NCBI GenBank assembly: GCA_946811695.1
Contig: OX328124.1
Coordinates: 95,015,535-95,079,534, forward strand
DNA length: 64,000 nt
Reading direction: 5' to 3'
Source: Gonocerus acuteangulatus
Taxonomy: Eukaryota > Arthropoda > Insecta > Hemiptera > Coreidae
Part shown: positions 10,514 through 23,430 of the stretch, in pieces
How positions within the stretch are numbered: position 1 is the first letter of the stretch
How the letters are laid out: the number at the start of each line of letters is the position of its first letter
Program-made: the position numbers and the translations under genes
The notes under the pieces: generated by a model
Database searches by the model: none
Told to the model about the DNA's origin: nothing
The model's input: only the letters and a program-made list of their open reading frames with translations

Positions 10514-11599
10514 GGAGCCGAAATTTTAATTAATTTATTCCTAATTGTTTCCCCTTCTTTGGAATAAAACTCCAAGAATTGTTTTCTCCTGATCAGGTTC
10601 TCCAGTCGAAATGTATCACTAAAATGTTTCTATGGGAAATGTATTAGGCTTTCGAACGGTCTCCTTCCACTTACCTCGAATTATATACCCTTTTCAAGAT
10701 ATTTAATATAGTATGCAAAAAATGTAATACTGCTAAAAAATAATTTATTTTTGATTTGTTCTCTCCTTCAAATGTAAAGAACGTATTAGAATCTTTAGAG
10801 TTTCCATAAATTTGGATTTTCTCCGCTGTTTTTGAAACCTCCTAAGCAAAATTGTTTTAGGCTATATATGTTGATCTTGTAATTAATTTCATTCATAATC
10901 ATTCTTATTATTTGTTTCATTAATAAAATAAAGGATAAATTTGAAGTGGGGATATACAAAAGCGTCTGGGTTTTTAGGTTTAAGGCGACCTAGGACACCT
11001 ACTCGAAGAAGCAACAGGTGGGCATTTTACCCTCACGTTTTTTTAAGTAAAGCCCCTTTAAAGTGTCTATAAAAGGTTGACAACGTTTTCATCCCTCATG
11101 AACATCTTATTTCAGCGATGAACTGCGTTCGGGTTTACGTTGTGCTGACGACGTGTACCATATTAAGGAATGTTAAACTTAAAATTTATTCATGACCGAA
11201 TATAAGTCTAAGGAAAAACAATCTGGCATATGCGCGTAGAATTATAGCTAAATTTATTAAACCAGAAACTATTAATCGATTAATTATAGTTTTAGTCAGC
11301 TTCCTCTTATCCCGGCTCTAAAAAAATATAAATAAATACAAATTAATTAATAAATAATATTTAAAAAAAAAATTAAATTTCATCCTAAGTTAAAGAAAGA
11401 TTGTAATTGGTCTTACTTTATTATAATTGTCTTAGTTTAAGACAATAATTGTATTAATTTATAAGTTTTAAGATAGAATAATTTTCCAAGTTTCAGACAG
11501 CAACATAATTAATCTTAGTTTAAATTAAAATTGTCATAGTTCGTTTCATGACAATAATTATAATAATCTGTTATAACCCATCATTTTATGCAATAGTGT

Positions 11600-11600
<1 letters not shown>
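10514..11600. other. gene-less AT-rich stretch
   Basis: Nothing coding is recognised. The 10530-10700 part (TGTTTCCCCTTC, TTCTCCTGATCAGG) may be a further decayed, family-A-related piece. At 11400-11545 the words GTCTTAGTTTAAGACAATAA and close variants recur on both strands, giving weak inverted repeats. Confidence 0.4.

Positions 11601-11601
<1 letters not shown>

Positions 11602-11634
<33 letters not shown>
11602..11634. repeat. poly(T) tract
   Basis: About 33 uninterrupted T. On the minus strand it could be the A-tail of a retroelement fragment lying to the right (11640-11770), but no body is recognised there. Confidence 0.9.
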
Positions 11635-11635
<1 letters not shown>

Positions 11636-11767
11636 TGTGTTTCGACTGCCTGGGCCATTAGCAGACAGATAGTGTAGTATTAGTAATATAGTAGCGATAT
11701 ACAATAGTATAAAGATCATACCATCATTACACACAGCAAAAGAACTAAACCTATCCCCAAACTCAAT

Positions 11768-12112
11768 GACGACACAAAATCTAATTAAATAACTCAAAAG
11801 TTTGGAAGACAGAACCCAAACCTTTTTTTAACCGATGTACTAGAAGGGGCAAATAACCTAGTAGTTGAGCGTCAAAGTAGTTGACGACACAAAATCTAAT
11901 TAAATAACTCAAAAATTTGGAAGACAGAACCCAAACCTTTTTTTATCCGTTATACTAGAAGGGGCAAATAACCTAGTAGTTGAGCGTCAAAGTAGTTGAC
12001 GACACAAAATCTAATTAAATAACTCAAAAATTTGGAAGACAGAACCTAAACCTTTTTTTATCCGATATACTAGAAGGGGCAAATAACCTAGTAGTTGAGC
12101 GTCAAACTCAAA
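11768..12112. repeat. 115-bp tandem repeat, three copies
   Basis: GACGACACAAAATC starts units at 11768, 11883 and 11998, an exact 115-bp period. Units are over 95% alike by eye. Each contains AGGGGCAAATAACCTAGTAG and a T7 run. No coding frame continues through it. Confidence 0.95.
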
Positions 12113-13540
12113 CAAAAATTATTCCTCCGATGGATACGGACGGCTCTGATTTGAAATGGGATACACCCTAGAGCAATTATCCACATTCATTCAACACTCT
12201 AATGTCCTCGTATGTTCCTTTTTATCTAGAGCTTTGTGAATCTGCATGAACTTATACTACTAATTTTAATTTATTATAAGGTGCTGAAGAGGTCACTTAC
12301 CGCTCTTAGAAGAGGTCATGATGTGTAGAGGAAAGAAAAAAAATAATCACTGTAAGCCTTTTACGCCTAAACGTAATTAACTGAAAGGGTTTAAAAAGAC
12401 AACGGGGGGAAGGTGCATGATTGAAAAGGTCTCTGGGGTTCAGTGTAAGAATATTTTGGCCGAGATTAACTTAATCCCTCGCGATAAGGTGACTCATTAT
12501 CTAGTTCGTACAGGTATTCCCAGCCAGATAAATAATACTTCGTTTTTCAGTTTCTTCCAGCTAGATTTCGATTTTGGATCAATGTGGACAGATTTCGATT
12601 TTTCCATATAGGAGTTATTGCAGTGAATTTTGTAAATATTTTATTCATTTAAAAAAATGCTATTTAAAATCTTGTTAAAATAAGTCTAATTACTTTACGG
12701 TAATAATACAGACATTACTTCGTACCCTAGATTTAAAGTACTCATTAAAAACTGCTAATTTAGTGCTTGCTGAAAACGAATGAAAGAAATGGGCCGGTAA
12801 ACTGAGGGAGAAGAACCACTTGTTGCATCCTCTAAAAACTCGTTGAATGAACCAGTTTTTCTCTTTCTGATGATTTTATTGGTTTAATAACAAAATTGAG
12901 AAGCTAAATTTTTGGAAATCTGATTTTATTTTTTGACATATATATTATTACTTCGGAGTGGATTAGGTTAACGAAAGATATATTTAAATGGGGTTTTAAG
13001 ACAATTCCTCTGCACTTTAAGCATTTATTGTATATAGAGCCAAAGCTACAGATACATTTATATAATCCCAGAAGGTTTTCATTGATTTAAAAATTAAGTT
13101 TCTGGCGGTGTATTCCGTCATGTAATGTACAGTGGTGCATTAACACGTTGACTGCAATGTGTGTATATTTGACATAAATTGATTCAACCTTGTCAAGCCA
13201 TATGCACACATGAATTACATGGTGGAGACATATGTATACATGAATTACATGGCGAAACCATATGTATCAGTCTGATTCAATGGAGAGTGTGACTTTGGGG
13301 AAGTTGTAGCAAGTTGATACAAGGTTTTCTGAGTGAAGATTGGCCTTGAATGGCCCATGTGTCATCATGTATGCTCAACAGCCACATATTCAACAAGGCC
13401 AATTAAAATTGAAAGTATTTGTTAATATTTTCAAGTACTTAATATTTTTCTATTCACTTATTACTTAAGTGCGCCAGGTGTATCCTAAAATAAATTTTCC
13501 ACGGAACTTAGAAACATTCATAGACTCTGGCTTAAAATAT
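12113..13540. other. gene-less stretch, nothing recognised
   Basis: A 64-codon frame at 12417-12611 (+) starts MIEKVSGVQCKNIL but has no recognisable motif. At 13140-13270 ACATGAATTACATGG occurs in two close copies, and CATTAACACGTTGACTGC is present. The rest is AT-rich with no visible gene or repeat. Confidence 0.4.
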
Positions 13541-13559
13541 GTACCCGTATTGTTCACAT

Positions 13560-13944
13560 CCGTAGCAACTTCACAGACGTTAAAGGCACGAGACGGTGCA
13601 AAGACCTCAAAGATTGCAACGTGATAAATTCTTTCTGCTCAGGTTTTGCAAAATCAGCACTGGAACATTCTTTGCCGATAATGTCACCGCACACGTCTCG
13701 CGACATATTTAGAATCGAAGCAAAGCATAGGAGAAGTATTCGATTCCTTCATTTAATGCAAATGGAAAGCTTTGAATCGCGAAGAACCGTCCTGGACTTG
13801 GCCTTCCTATCAAAGATAGTACTTGGAGTTATTTATTGCACAGAACTTCTCGCTCGAGTACCTTTCCAAGTTCCATTAAAACAGTTCATTGTAAAACGGA
13901 CAATTTTACTCCAAGACTTGTCTTCCAGTGATCCTTCAGAGTAG
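13560..13944 (+). pseudogene. non-LTR retrotransposon fragment, C-terminal end of reverse transcriptase
   Basis: The plus-strand frame ends at a TAG at 13942-13944. It contains SFESRRTVLDLAFLSKIVLG followed by VIYCTELLARVPFQVP. That is the conserved tail downstream of the RT palm in CR1/Jockey-type LINEs, which commonly read LE-RR-xxDLxFLYKIxNG and C-xLLxxIxFxVP. No RT catalytic box, endonuclease or zinc finger remains. It is a 5'-truncated, dead copy. The subfamily cannot be fixed from this much. Confidence 0.7.
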
Positions 13945-14255
13945 GTAATTATGTCATCCCTGGCGCTTAAAAGATAATTTATTTCTACATGAAAAAATTA
14001 AGAACACATGAAATTTATTACCTCTATTAAATATTCTATTTAGCATATACGAATATCATGTCAACATCTATCTATCTCAATGACATTGATTGGCTGTATT
14101 CTGCAGATTTTAATGTTTTATTGATTTTTACTTTTAAAGTGATTTTGCCATTGTTTTATACATAAATAATTAGTAGAGCAGTGTGAAAGAATTATGTGTT
14201 TATTATGTTTTTGTGCGAGTAACTTTTCTGCGTGTGTGTGTGTGTGTGCAAATTC

Positions 14256-14699
14256 CAGGGCCGCCACATGGGGGGACAGCCGTGTACTGTTGTCCCGGGC
14301 CTCGCTAATTGGAAAAAATTTATAGGTTATGAGGTTGTAATAAGAATGGGGTTTAGAAATATAAACGGGCGTAGCCTATATTTATTGGAATGGGATCTAT
14401 ATTTTTTTTAATGTACATAAACGACAAAACAAGTGCAGTCCTAGAATAGTATATTTCATTAGGAGTCGTAATAAAACCGAAGGAGCCGCAAGTACCGAAA
14501 GTGAACTTTGCTGCACCGAGTGACAGCTTTTATTCTCATTTCGCTCAAAACTCAAGATGAAAATAATTTTAATATGTCCAAAATCCTATAGCAAAGTACT
14601 AGAATGTTCAGTTTGGCTCTGAGAAATGCGGGGCCCGGCTCAGAGAAGTGGGGGCCCGTGATCTGGTCCCGGGCCCGGCTCTGAGATGTGGCGGCCCTG
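14256..14699. mobile_element. hAT-type MITE, 444 bp, with perfect 8-bp target duplication
   Basis: The element starts CAGGGCCGCCACAT and ends ATGTGGCGGCCCTG, 14-bp perfect terminal inverted repeats. It is flanked by GCAAATTC at 14248-14255 and again at 14700-14707. An 8-bp duplication together with CAGGG...CCCTG termini is typical of hAT transposons. The interior is non-coding and has GGGCCCGG-rich blocks at both sides. The left duplication overlaps the end of a (TG)n run. It is a non-autonomous copy. Confidence 0.9.
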
Positions 14700-14712
14700 G
14701 CAAATTCACGTA

Positions 14713-14715
<3 letters not shown>

Positions 14716-14756
<41 letters not shown>
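14716..14756. repeat. (TA)n microsatellite
   Basis: About 20 TA units just right of the hAT element. Confidence 0.9.
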
Positions 14757-14758
<2 letters not shown>

Positions 14759-14900
14759 AGCAGTTGAAGCAGCCAAGGGGAAAATCAGGCGGCCGGAGCA
14801 TAGTACTGACCACACTATCTCCCTAGTGTGCCGTATGGTCATGAATCAGATACCTCTATAGTATCTGCCCCTCAGGGCCCTCGTGGCCTGTTACGGGACT

Positions 14901-14905
<5 letters not shown>
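14757..14905. other. GC-richer repeat-like segment between two (TA)n arrays
   Basis: The segment reads through GGCGGCCGGAGCATAGTAC, CCCTAGTGTGCCGTATGG and GGCCCTCGTGGCCTGTTACG. Its composition differs sharply from its surroundings and it sits between two TA arrays, which suggests a transposed piece. I do not recognise the family. Confidence 0.35.

Positions 14906-14908
<3 letters not shown>

Positions 14909-14967
<59 letters not shown>
14909..14967. repeat. (TA)n microsatellite
   Basis: About 29 TA units abutting the SINE that follows. The array replaces the head of that SINE. Confidence 0.95.
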
Positions 14968-14969
<2 letters not shown>

Positions 14970-15160
14970 CGTGAGCACTTAATACACCGTTCCAAGGGCC
15001 GTGGGTTCGATTCCCACTATGGGGTGGTGGCTTTTCTTTAGAAAAAAGAAACAGCATCAGCCCTATCCGGGCTAAAAAAGAGTGGTAACCTATAGATAAC
15101 CCATCCCAAAATGCGTAGTTAATAATAATGGATGTTAAAATTTAAATAATAATATATGTA
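14968..15160 (+). mobile_element. SINE-1 (tRNA-derived), 5'-truncated copy
   Basis: It starts inside the tRNA-like head at AGGCGTGAGCACTTAATACA. It keeps the polymerase III B box GGGTTCGATTCCCAC and the family body GGGGTGGTGGCTTTTC, AGATAACCCATCCCAAAAT, then AATAATGGATGTTAAAATTT. The A-box half is replaced by a (TA)n array. Other copies lie at 32727-33560, 47945-48146 (minus) and 54138-54340. Confidence 0.8.
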
Positions 15161-15816
15161 AATAGTCACTTTAGGCTTTGATCTTAGTTCTGTCATATAT
15201 TTAAAGGTACTAACACTAGTTGCACATATTACCATTAGCATTAGAGTTTAGAATTAGGTTAAATAATAGTATTAGTTTTAATTATAGGACTAAATTAGGA
15301 ATTAATAAGGGACCACTTTATTGTGCTTTAAAAATGAAGCTATTTTCCATAGTGCCAATGACCAAAGCAGTCTGCAGGAGTTGTCTCGTTTTATTTTATT
15401 ATTATAAGATTGTGGCCCTTTCTTCGCAATAATGTTTTTTAAATAGGCAGAAGGTTATACATATAAAAACTTCAACTTTTCATTAATGCTCTTTTATTTG
15501 GTTCTCTACATGTTTCACGTCATTGGACACCTCTTCACGAGCATCTTAACTCTATCCATTTAAATTGAGCCTCAACGTAGGAAGACCTTATATAGATAGG
15601 GTCACTTTTAAACTATTAAAATAAAATAAACATGTGCGTTGTCAAACAGCTGTTATAATCGATAGTGTCAGGGTTGAAATAGATTTTTACTCATCGATAT
15701 TTTCTCATTTTTTCGTCGTAACCTTTCTCTGGAAGTCGATTTTAACCATAACACTATTTATGATTTTATGATTTATTTATGATTTTAAACAGCTGTTTGA
15801 CAAAGACCATCTTTTC
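15161..15816. other. gene-less stretch with one MITE-like motif
   Basis: Mostly unassigned AT-rich DNA. At about 15478-15548 it has CTCTACATGTTTCACGTCAT followed by ACACCTCTTCACGAGCAT. This is the motif also found in the fold-back elements at 31.9, 32.5, 48.4 and 58.5 kb, so a half-copy is likely. Confidence 0.4.
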
Positions 15817-15942
15817 TTTTAGCACTTTCCTCCGAAGGAAAGTAGCTATTGAGGTTGGACTCATGACGGAATTTTTGAAAAATTTCTTCAAACCTTTATC
15901 GATCCTACCTAGTAGACAGCGAAAATGACCCCCGTTAAAATT

Positions 15943-16084
<142 letters not shown>

Positions 16085-16185
16085 TCTGTTAACACGATAG
16101 CGGCCAGAGTTTTTGTTTTTTCGCCACAAAACTTAGTATATAGCATTCAATTAGCAAACGATTGAACGAGTTCGTTAACCACCAA

Positions 16186-16910
16186 AATCGGTCCACCTGA
16201 AGGGGGGGTTTACCCCGAACCCAAAACACTAATTTGACCATGTCAGCCGTAATATTTGTTATATTTCAACGAAACTTGGTATTCGTAGTGGTAATATAGA
16301 GAGAAAAGTGAGATATAAAAATGAACTAAATCGGTTCATTAGGAGGGGGGGTTTACTCCGGACCCACAATACCAATTCGCCACTACCAGCCGTGATTTTT
16401 GGTATACTTCGACGAAACTCGGTATTCGTAGTGGTAATCCACAGGTAAATATGTCTTGTAAAAATAAATTAAATCGGTTTATTAGGAGGGGGGGGGGGTT
16501 TACTCCGGACCCACAATACCCATTCGCCACTACCAGCCGTGATTTTTGGAATATTTCGACGAAACTCGGTATTCGTAGTGGTAATCTACAGGTAAATATG
16601 TGATGTAAAAATAAATTAAATCGGTGTATTAGGAGGGGGGGTTTACTCCGGACCCACAATACCCATTCGCCACTACCAGCCGTGATTTTTGGAATATTTC
16701 GACGAAACTCGGCATTCGTAGTGGTAATCTACAGGTATATATGTGATGTAAAAATAAACTAAATCGGTTCATTAGAAGGGGGGGGGTATACTCCGGACCC
16801 AAATTCCTAATATACTCATACCGGTCGTAATTTATGCTGTATTGAAACGAAACGCGGTATACATCGTGGGTAACTCATGAGAAAGAAGTGTTGTAAAAAT
16901 GAGCTGAATC
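16186..16910. repeat. about 143-147 bp tandem array inside family B
   Basis: Unit landmarks (AATCGG before the G-run) fall at about 16186, 16328, 16471, 16618, 16761 and 16904. Units contain a variable G-run, TTTACTCCGGACCCACAATA, and CGACGAAACTCGGTATTCG. The G-run length (7-12) explains the small period changes. Related single units lie at 48960-49270 and, inverted, at 57600-57980. Confidence 0.9.
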
Positions 16911-17639
16911 TGTCAATCGGAAAGCCTTGGGTTTACTTTGTAATATATTTCAATAGAAAAGCCCACCAGAGGTAGGTTCACAAAGCCGCCGCAAGGAGCG
17001 CTTTGTATCTAGAGGGACTGTATCCTGTTCCTGCGTTAGATCAAAATACGATAATATGAGGTTTTTTGTATTTATTAAGTAGTGTAGTAGGTACCATGTG
17101 TAAACATAACTCTGGAAGCAAATTAATAATTGATCAGTTACTCATTACAAAATTAAAAGAGAACTATTCATGTTTTTATTTTATTTATGTAGGATATTTT
17201 AAATTGTTCTGGAAAGCAGTCTACACTACCCAAATTCTGAGGAAAGTGCTGAGTTATGCAGCTCCTGCGTGACGGACTTTTTTATTTTAATAGCTTAGAC
17301 GTGGCCCTACCTGGGGAAAATTTGATGCCTAAGACGGGGCTCAATTGAAATGTATTTAGTAAAATTTATCCTGAAGAGACGTCTAGTGACGTGAAAGACG
17401 TAGAGCGTCAAATAAAAGTGGGAGACATTTGGAATGCCTCAAAATTAATTGAATGAAATATTTAATGCATAATCAGCGATTATGAATATATATCACAAAC
17501 ATTTTAGGAACTTTCCTTGAAAGGATTGATGGTGGACCCCGAGAATAAAAGTGAATTGGTTAATCTTCTGAAATAAATAATGTTACAACTTTCAGTAGGA
17601 TAATTGAAGTACAACTCGAAAAAGGTTGATAAATAGTCG

Positions 17640-17697
17640 AGAATGGCGCTAATGGCCAAGTTGTAGATGCGGCCGTTAAAAAAAAAAAAAAAAAAAT
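17640..17697 (+). mobile_element. SINE-2 tail fragment
   Basis: ATGGCGCTAATGGCCAAGTT, then GATGCGGCCG and an A17 tail. This matches the 3' end of SINE-2 at 42755-42935 (GGCGCTAATGGCC, GATGCGCCG, poly A). Confidence 0.65.
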
Positions 17698-17890
17698 CGT
17701 CGAGAAAAGAAAAGTTGATCAAGAAAAGTTAAGTTGACAACACATTTCCTACAAGATAGAGAGGATAGATTTCAGTCAGTTTTCTTGACTTTTGTTACTT
17801 TGAACTTACTTTTAAGTATTTTTTCTTAATGTATTTATAAATATTATGTAACACGGTTAAACGGTGACAATATTTGTTAAAGTTATGTTA

Positions 17891-18313
17891 ATTTATTTAT
17901 TTATTGTGAGTATCGCAACGGAGGCGACGAGCTCATTAAAACGACAGAATCAAAGGCAGTTAGTTTTGGTCAAATCTACGAATGGTCAGTTGTCCTTAAA
18001 AACAAAAAAAAAACGATCGTTGTCCTAAAAATATGTAAACTAACAAAAATTATTAATCAAAATCATTCTATAGAATAAAAATAAAAAGGAAATAAAAATA
18101 TTTGCCTAAAACGTACGTTATATTTTTGAATAGATGTTTTCATGCTTTAAATGTGTTAGTACTGTTTGTGTGTATGGGCTACCTTCCGCCAGTAAGTCAT
18201 GTAAGTCGTAAGGAATGGTTAGTTTGCTACGCTGTCTACAGTCAGTTAGTATATGTTTGACGGTTAGTGTTCTGTTGCATATTCGACAAGTGGGTATTTC
18301 TTTTCTGTCTAGT
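17891..18313 (-). pseudogene. LINE 3' end with C-terminal zinc finger, 11-bp target duplication
   Basis: On the minus strand a frame runs from the truncation point (LDRKEIPTCRICN) through RTLTVKHILTDC to a TAA at 18119-18121. It forms the C-x2-C...H-x4-C finger typical of the end of I/Jockey/R1-type ORF2. A 3' UTR of about 225 bp follows, ending in GTTGCGAT and an (AATA)n tail at 17884-17900. Direct repeats AAGTTATGTTA at 17880-17890 and 18314-18324 flank the insertion. It is a 5'-truncated, dead copy. Confidence 0.8.
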
Positions 18314-18324
18314 AAGTTATGTTA

Positions 18325-18990
18325 TGTTAATTAAATTTACTTACAAATTTAAGTATTCATTATTTGTATTATGTTAAATATACTCTGAATAACTGAAAAT
18401 TCATCTTAATTTTAATGACACGATTACAGGAGTTGAGTAAATTTCTCTTCAAATGTTCTTGAAAACTCACTTCACATCATTCCTCCTTCTCATTTAAAGA
18501 AATTAATGAAGTCCTGTGATATTTCTCACAAAACTGGTTTTATTGTGTTCGAATCTTTGCGATAATGAACGCAATTAAAAAGTATGTAACTATGTGTTTT
18601 TAAAATATGACAATAAAATATTTTCGTTTGCAAATATATTGTTCAGAATTGGGATCAATAATATAGTTTTGGCATAAGTAAATGTTTGGCATCCTTTTCC
18701 AAACATTTACTGATTCTGCATCCTTTGAACTCTGCGTGCCATGTCTGTATAAGTAGTAAATGTGTTTGCTGCTTTGGAAGTGTTGAACCCTTGATGAGGA
18801 TTGTCCACCTATCAAGTTGCTGATCAACCTATCACCACAGCAGGTTTTAATCAATGGAGTAGAATGTGATAAGCTGACAGCTGACCGAGGTCACCTGCCT
18901 CTAATAAAATGCAAATCTAGGTTAATGAATTAAATTTCCTTCGGTCATGAAAAAACAGTTCCGAATTACTTCTCTGTGCATGTGTGAGCT
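18325..18990. other. gene-less stretch, nothing recognised
   Basis: AT-rich. The minus-strand frame at 18600-18854 has no known motif, no convincing splice sites and no promoter context. I treat it as chance. Confidence 0.4.
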
Positions 18991-18994
18991 CATG

Positions 18995-19134
<140 letters not shown>

Positions 19135-19207
19135 ATACGTATAACAACCACTTGTGCATATTTTCCCTATATTTTAAGACTTAGTTAGACTTACTCTAAT
19201 GTAACAT

Positions 19208-20690
<1,483 letters not shown>

Positions 20691-20694
20691 ACGT

Positions 20695-21365
20695 GGATAA
20701 ATAGTTTTCCTATGTAATTTTTTGTTTGGATATTTAAAAACGATGAAGTTAAAAATTTGTCCAGCCATTTAACACTCATCCGAAGATATTTAAGTTTTGC
20801 TTATGTTTGGAGATAAGGGAGTAATAGAGAAAACATATTTGATTAACACATGTGAGCAGTTTTGGGATTTTCGTATATTTTGTTAAATATTTCGAAAACG
20901 CTTGAAAAATCTTTGTAAGTAGAAGGAACCATTCGGAAGCTCACTAATGTCTCAACGAAAACGATTATGATGTAACTTTCAATAGGAATAGGTCTCAGTC
21001 GGAGAAATAAGCGCTCAAATCTTCCAAGGTATTCGATTCGGTCCTTGGAAAAGTTCTTTGTTTGGGTTTTCCAGAGTTTTTTTTTATTCTTTTTTTTTAA
21101 ATTAAATTTAACGGTAAAATTATATTACAGTAAGAAATGTTAAATACGAAACATTTTGCTATTATAAATTTCTGTATTGGCCTGTAAGGCCTGCCTTAAG
21201 AATGAGAGGGACACTCAGTTTCCTGATCCTTGTGACACCTAAAATATCGTGTTTCTTCGAGATATTGTTCGAGTAAGTGATGACATTTTTTCACGAAATA
21301 TCAGGTAAAAAAATTGTTTCTATTCTAAGCTTTCCAAATGTCTCTTAGAATAAGAACGGAAACGA
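20695..21365 (+). mobile_element. family A' fragment
   Basis: Shares with 9830-10500 the order AAAAACGATG, AAGATATTTAAGTTTTG, GTATATTTTGTTAAATAT, TCGGAGAAATAAGCGCTCAA and TTTCTATTCTAAGCTTTCCA. The left end abuts the minus-strand family A element. No termini remain. Confidence 0.55.
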
Positions 21366-21379
21366 GGTATGATCAGAGC

Positions 21380-21412
21380 GCGCGCGCGAGAGAGAGAGAG
21401 AGCGAGAGAGTG
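21380..21412. repeat. (CG)n(GA)n microsatellite
   Basis: GCGCGCGCGAGAGAGAG run of about 30 bases. Confidence 0.8.
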
Positions 21413-22194
21413 CTACAGGGAGTGGGAGAGGTAGAAAGAGAGATAAAGCGTAAATACAAGGATTACAGCCCACAGAAGCATACAGCACAATGCGAGGTCT
21501 ACTGTATTGAATTACGCTGTTTCTCCTCCGGTTCATTAATTTTAGCTTTGATGTCAGCTGTCAGTGTTATTAGCCTAACTTACTCAAGGCTTGGTTGTAT
21601 TTCTACCTCAATATAACAATATCAGAATGTATACATAACATTTTGTTATTTTAAAGTAAAATATATAACATCTATTCTAAACCTTTATATAAACATCACT
21701 GTAAAATCATGTTATACTTTTGAACGTTACTGGATAAAGAAGAAGAAGAAATCTTTATTAAAAAGGATTAATTAATAAAGTGGGCTACTCAACTTTGTTG
21801 CATGCTGATCCTTCTGTTCCGTATTGATTTCTTTTTTTTTTTCCTTCTTGAAAAAAATTCTTGAAAACTAATCTTATGTCGAAAACACTAATTTTTCCCA
21901 TTTTTTTTTCGTAAGGAGTGCCAAAAAACAAAACGTTGCTCACGAGCCAAAAAATGTATTGAAGGCAGACAGAAGATGACCGAAGGTCAAGCACTGATTG
22001 TGGAAAGTTGAACGACTTTGATCCGACTCCCCACTCACGTTCCAACTCCGTCGCCAGTCGGATGTCGGATTTTTTAGTCGTCCCTCTAAATGTTCCGACT
22101 CGTCCAACTAGACATCCAACAATCCAAGGAAGTTGGATCACAAGTCGCACTGAAAATCGGAACATGAATGTCCTGCTTAAGAAATAACTAATAA
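21413..22194. other. gene-less stretch with palindromic TCCGAC/GTCGGA words
   Basis: No gene recognised. At about 22015-22165 the words TCCGACT, GTCGGAT and CCAACT/AGTTGG recur on both strands. This suggests the end of an unidentified DNA element. A (GAA)n run lies at 21739-21750. Confidence 0.35.
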
Positions 22195-22199
22195 ATAAT

Positions 22200-22440
22200 A
22201 AGAAAGTTTTGGCTTGGTGTTCGGCACCCTTCTTCAGAACTGAACGCCAGGATGACTACTGAGACCAAAACAAGGCAAGGAATGCGGTAAGTGGGTATGA
22301 AGGAAATGTGACTCGTTATTACTTTATTATTATTATACTTCAATGTCACTTAAAGTGATCTTGTTTTGGTCTCAGTCCACCTCCTGGCAATTATACTTGA
22401 AGAGGGTCGCCAAAAGCAAGCCAAAACGTTCAAATAGATT
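22200..22440. mobile_element. imperfect fold-back MITE
   Basis: The left arm contains TTTTGGCTTGG, CACCCTTCTTCAG and TGAGACCAAAACAAG (22207-22275). The right arm contains CTTGTTTTGGTCTCA, TTGAAGAGGGTCG and AGCAAGCCAAAA (22361-22431). The loop is AT-rich. Non-coding. Confidence 0.65.
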
Positions 22441-23171
22441 CTTCCTGAAATCTCTAAAAAGTTCTGAAATCATTGCTTCCTTAACCGAAACCCGAATGGT
22501 GCTAGGGTCATACATATTCATATCTTGAATATGAATGTAAAAATTGTATAAAATATTTTATTTGTAATAGCAGTTGCTTTGTTTATGGATTTGTTTAGCT
22601 TATGCACCTCCTTTGGGACAAACATTTATTTGAATTTCATTAGAATTAAGATTCAAATTGAAACAAGGGAATACATTAGACTATCATTATAATTGTTCTC
22701 CTTCCCTAAAGTGAAGTAGTTTGATTTATGTAAAGCTAAGAACATTAAATGTCTATTGTAAGTGTATATTGATTGGATTGCAGGAGGTTACTTGTATTGC
22801 GTGATTGAGCTCACTAAAGCCAATATTACACAACCAATGATTCTACATGACGAAAATAGTCTCTGTAGCTAAGAGATAGATAAATAGAAGAGACTCATGC
22901 TTATTGGAGTCGTACCGTTTAAAAGTTTAATCAGGATGGCACAAAGAAATTTTTTTAGAGTTTAAAAAAATAGGTATATGCTTCCGATAAGACGCCAAAT
23001 AGTGTGTGAAGCGTTTAAGCTTACAATAAATATTCTTGTATAGATATTATTGTGTTTGATTAATTGATGAATTTCCATCCACCTTTAATAATTTTTCTCT
23101 CAATTTTGCTAATTTTCAGAAACAAAAATTAAAGTTAATTTTGGCTTGTCCTACGCCATTTAAAGGATAGT
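22441..23171. other. gene-less AT-rich stretch
   Basis: No coding motif or repeat recognised. Confidence 0.4.
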
Positions 23172-23183
23172 AAATAAGAAGGT

Positions 23184-23387
23184 AATGTTGGCTATAGGTA
23201 CTGAGGTATCTCTGTGAATATTATATACAGACAAGTGTTAATTTCCTTTTGTATTCTTTAATGTTTTATTCAATTTTTTCTTGTGTTTCATATTGCTAGT
23301 TTTATCACTGATAACTGTGTAAATTTAAACTGGTTTTGTTTTTTGTTTAGAGCTTATCACCTTCGTTGCGAAGCTCTTAAAATAAAT
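23184..23387 (+). mobile_element. 5'-truncated LINE 3' end with 12-bp target duplication
   Basis: The sequence ends in GAGCTTATCACCTTCGTTGC, GAAGCTC and an (AAATA)n tail. It is the same 3' end as the LINE pieces at 5235-5275 and 17891-18313. Direct repeats AAATAAGAAGGT lie at 23172-23183 and 23388-23399. The A-rich left part of the repeat could partly belong to the tail. Only 3' UTR sequence is present. Confidence 0.7.
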
Positions 23388-23430
23388 AAATAAGAAGGTT
23401 TTTTGATGGACTTAATAATTTCTTGACTTA

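Noticed and set aside
13136..13160. TTAACACGTTGACTGC as a piggyBac terminus
   Set aside because: No inverted partner or second TTAA with a matching end was found within 2 kb.
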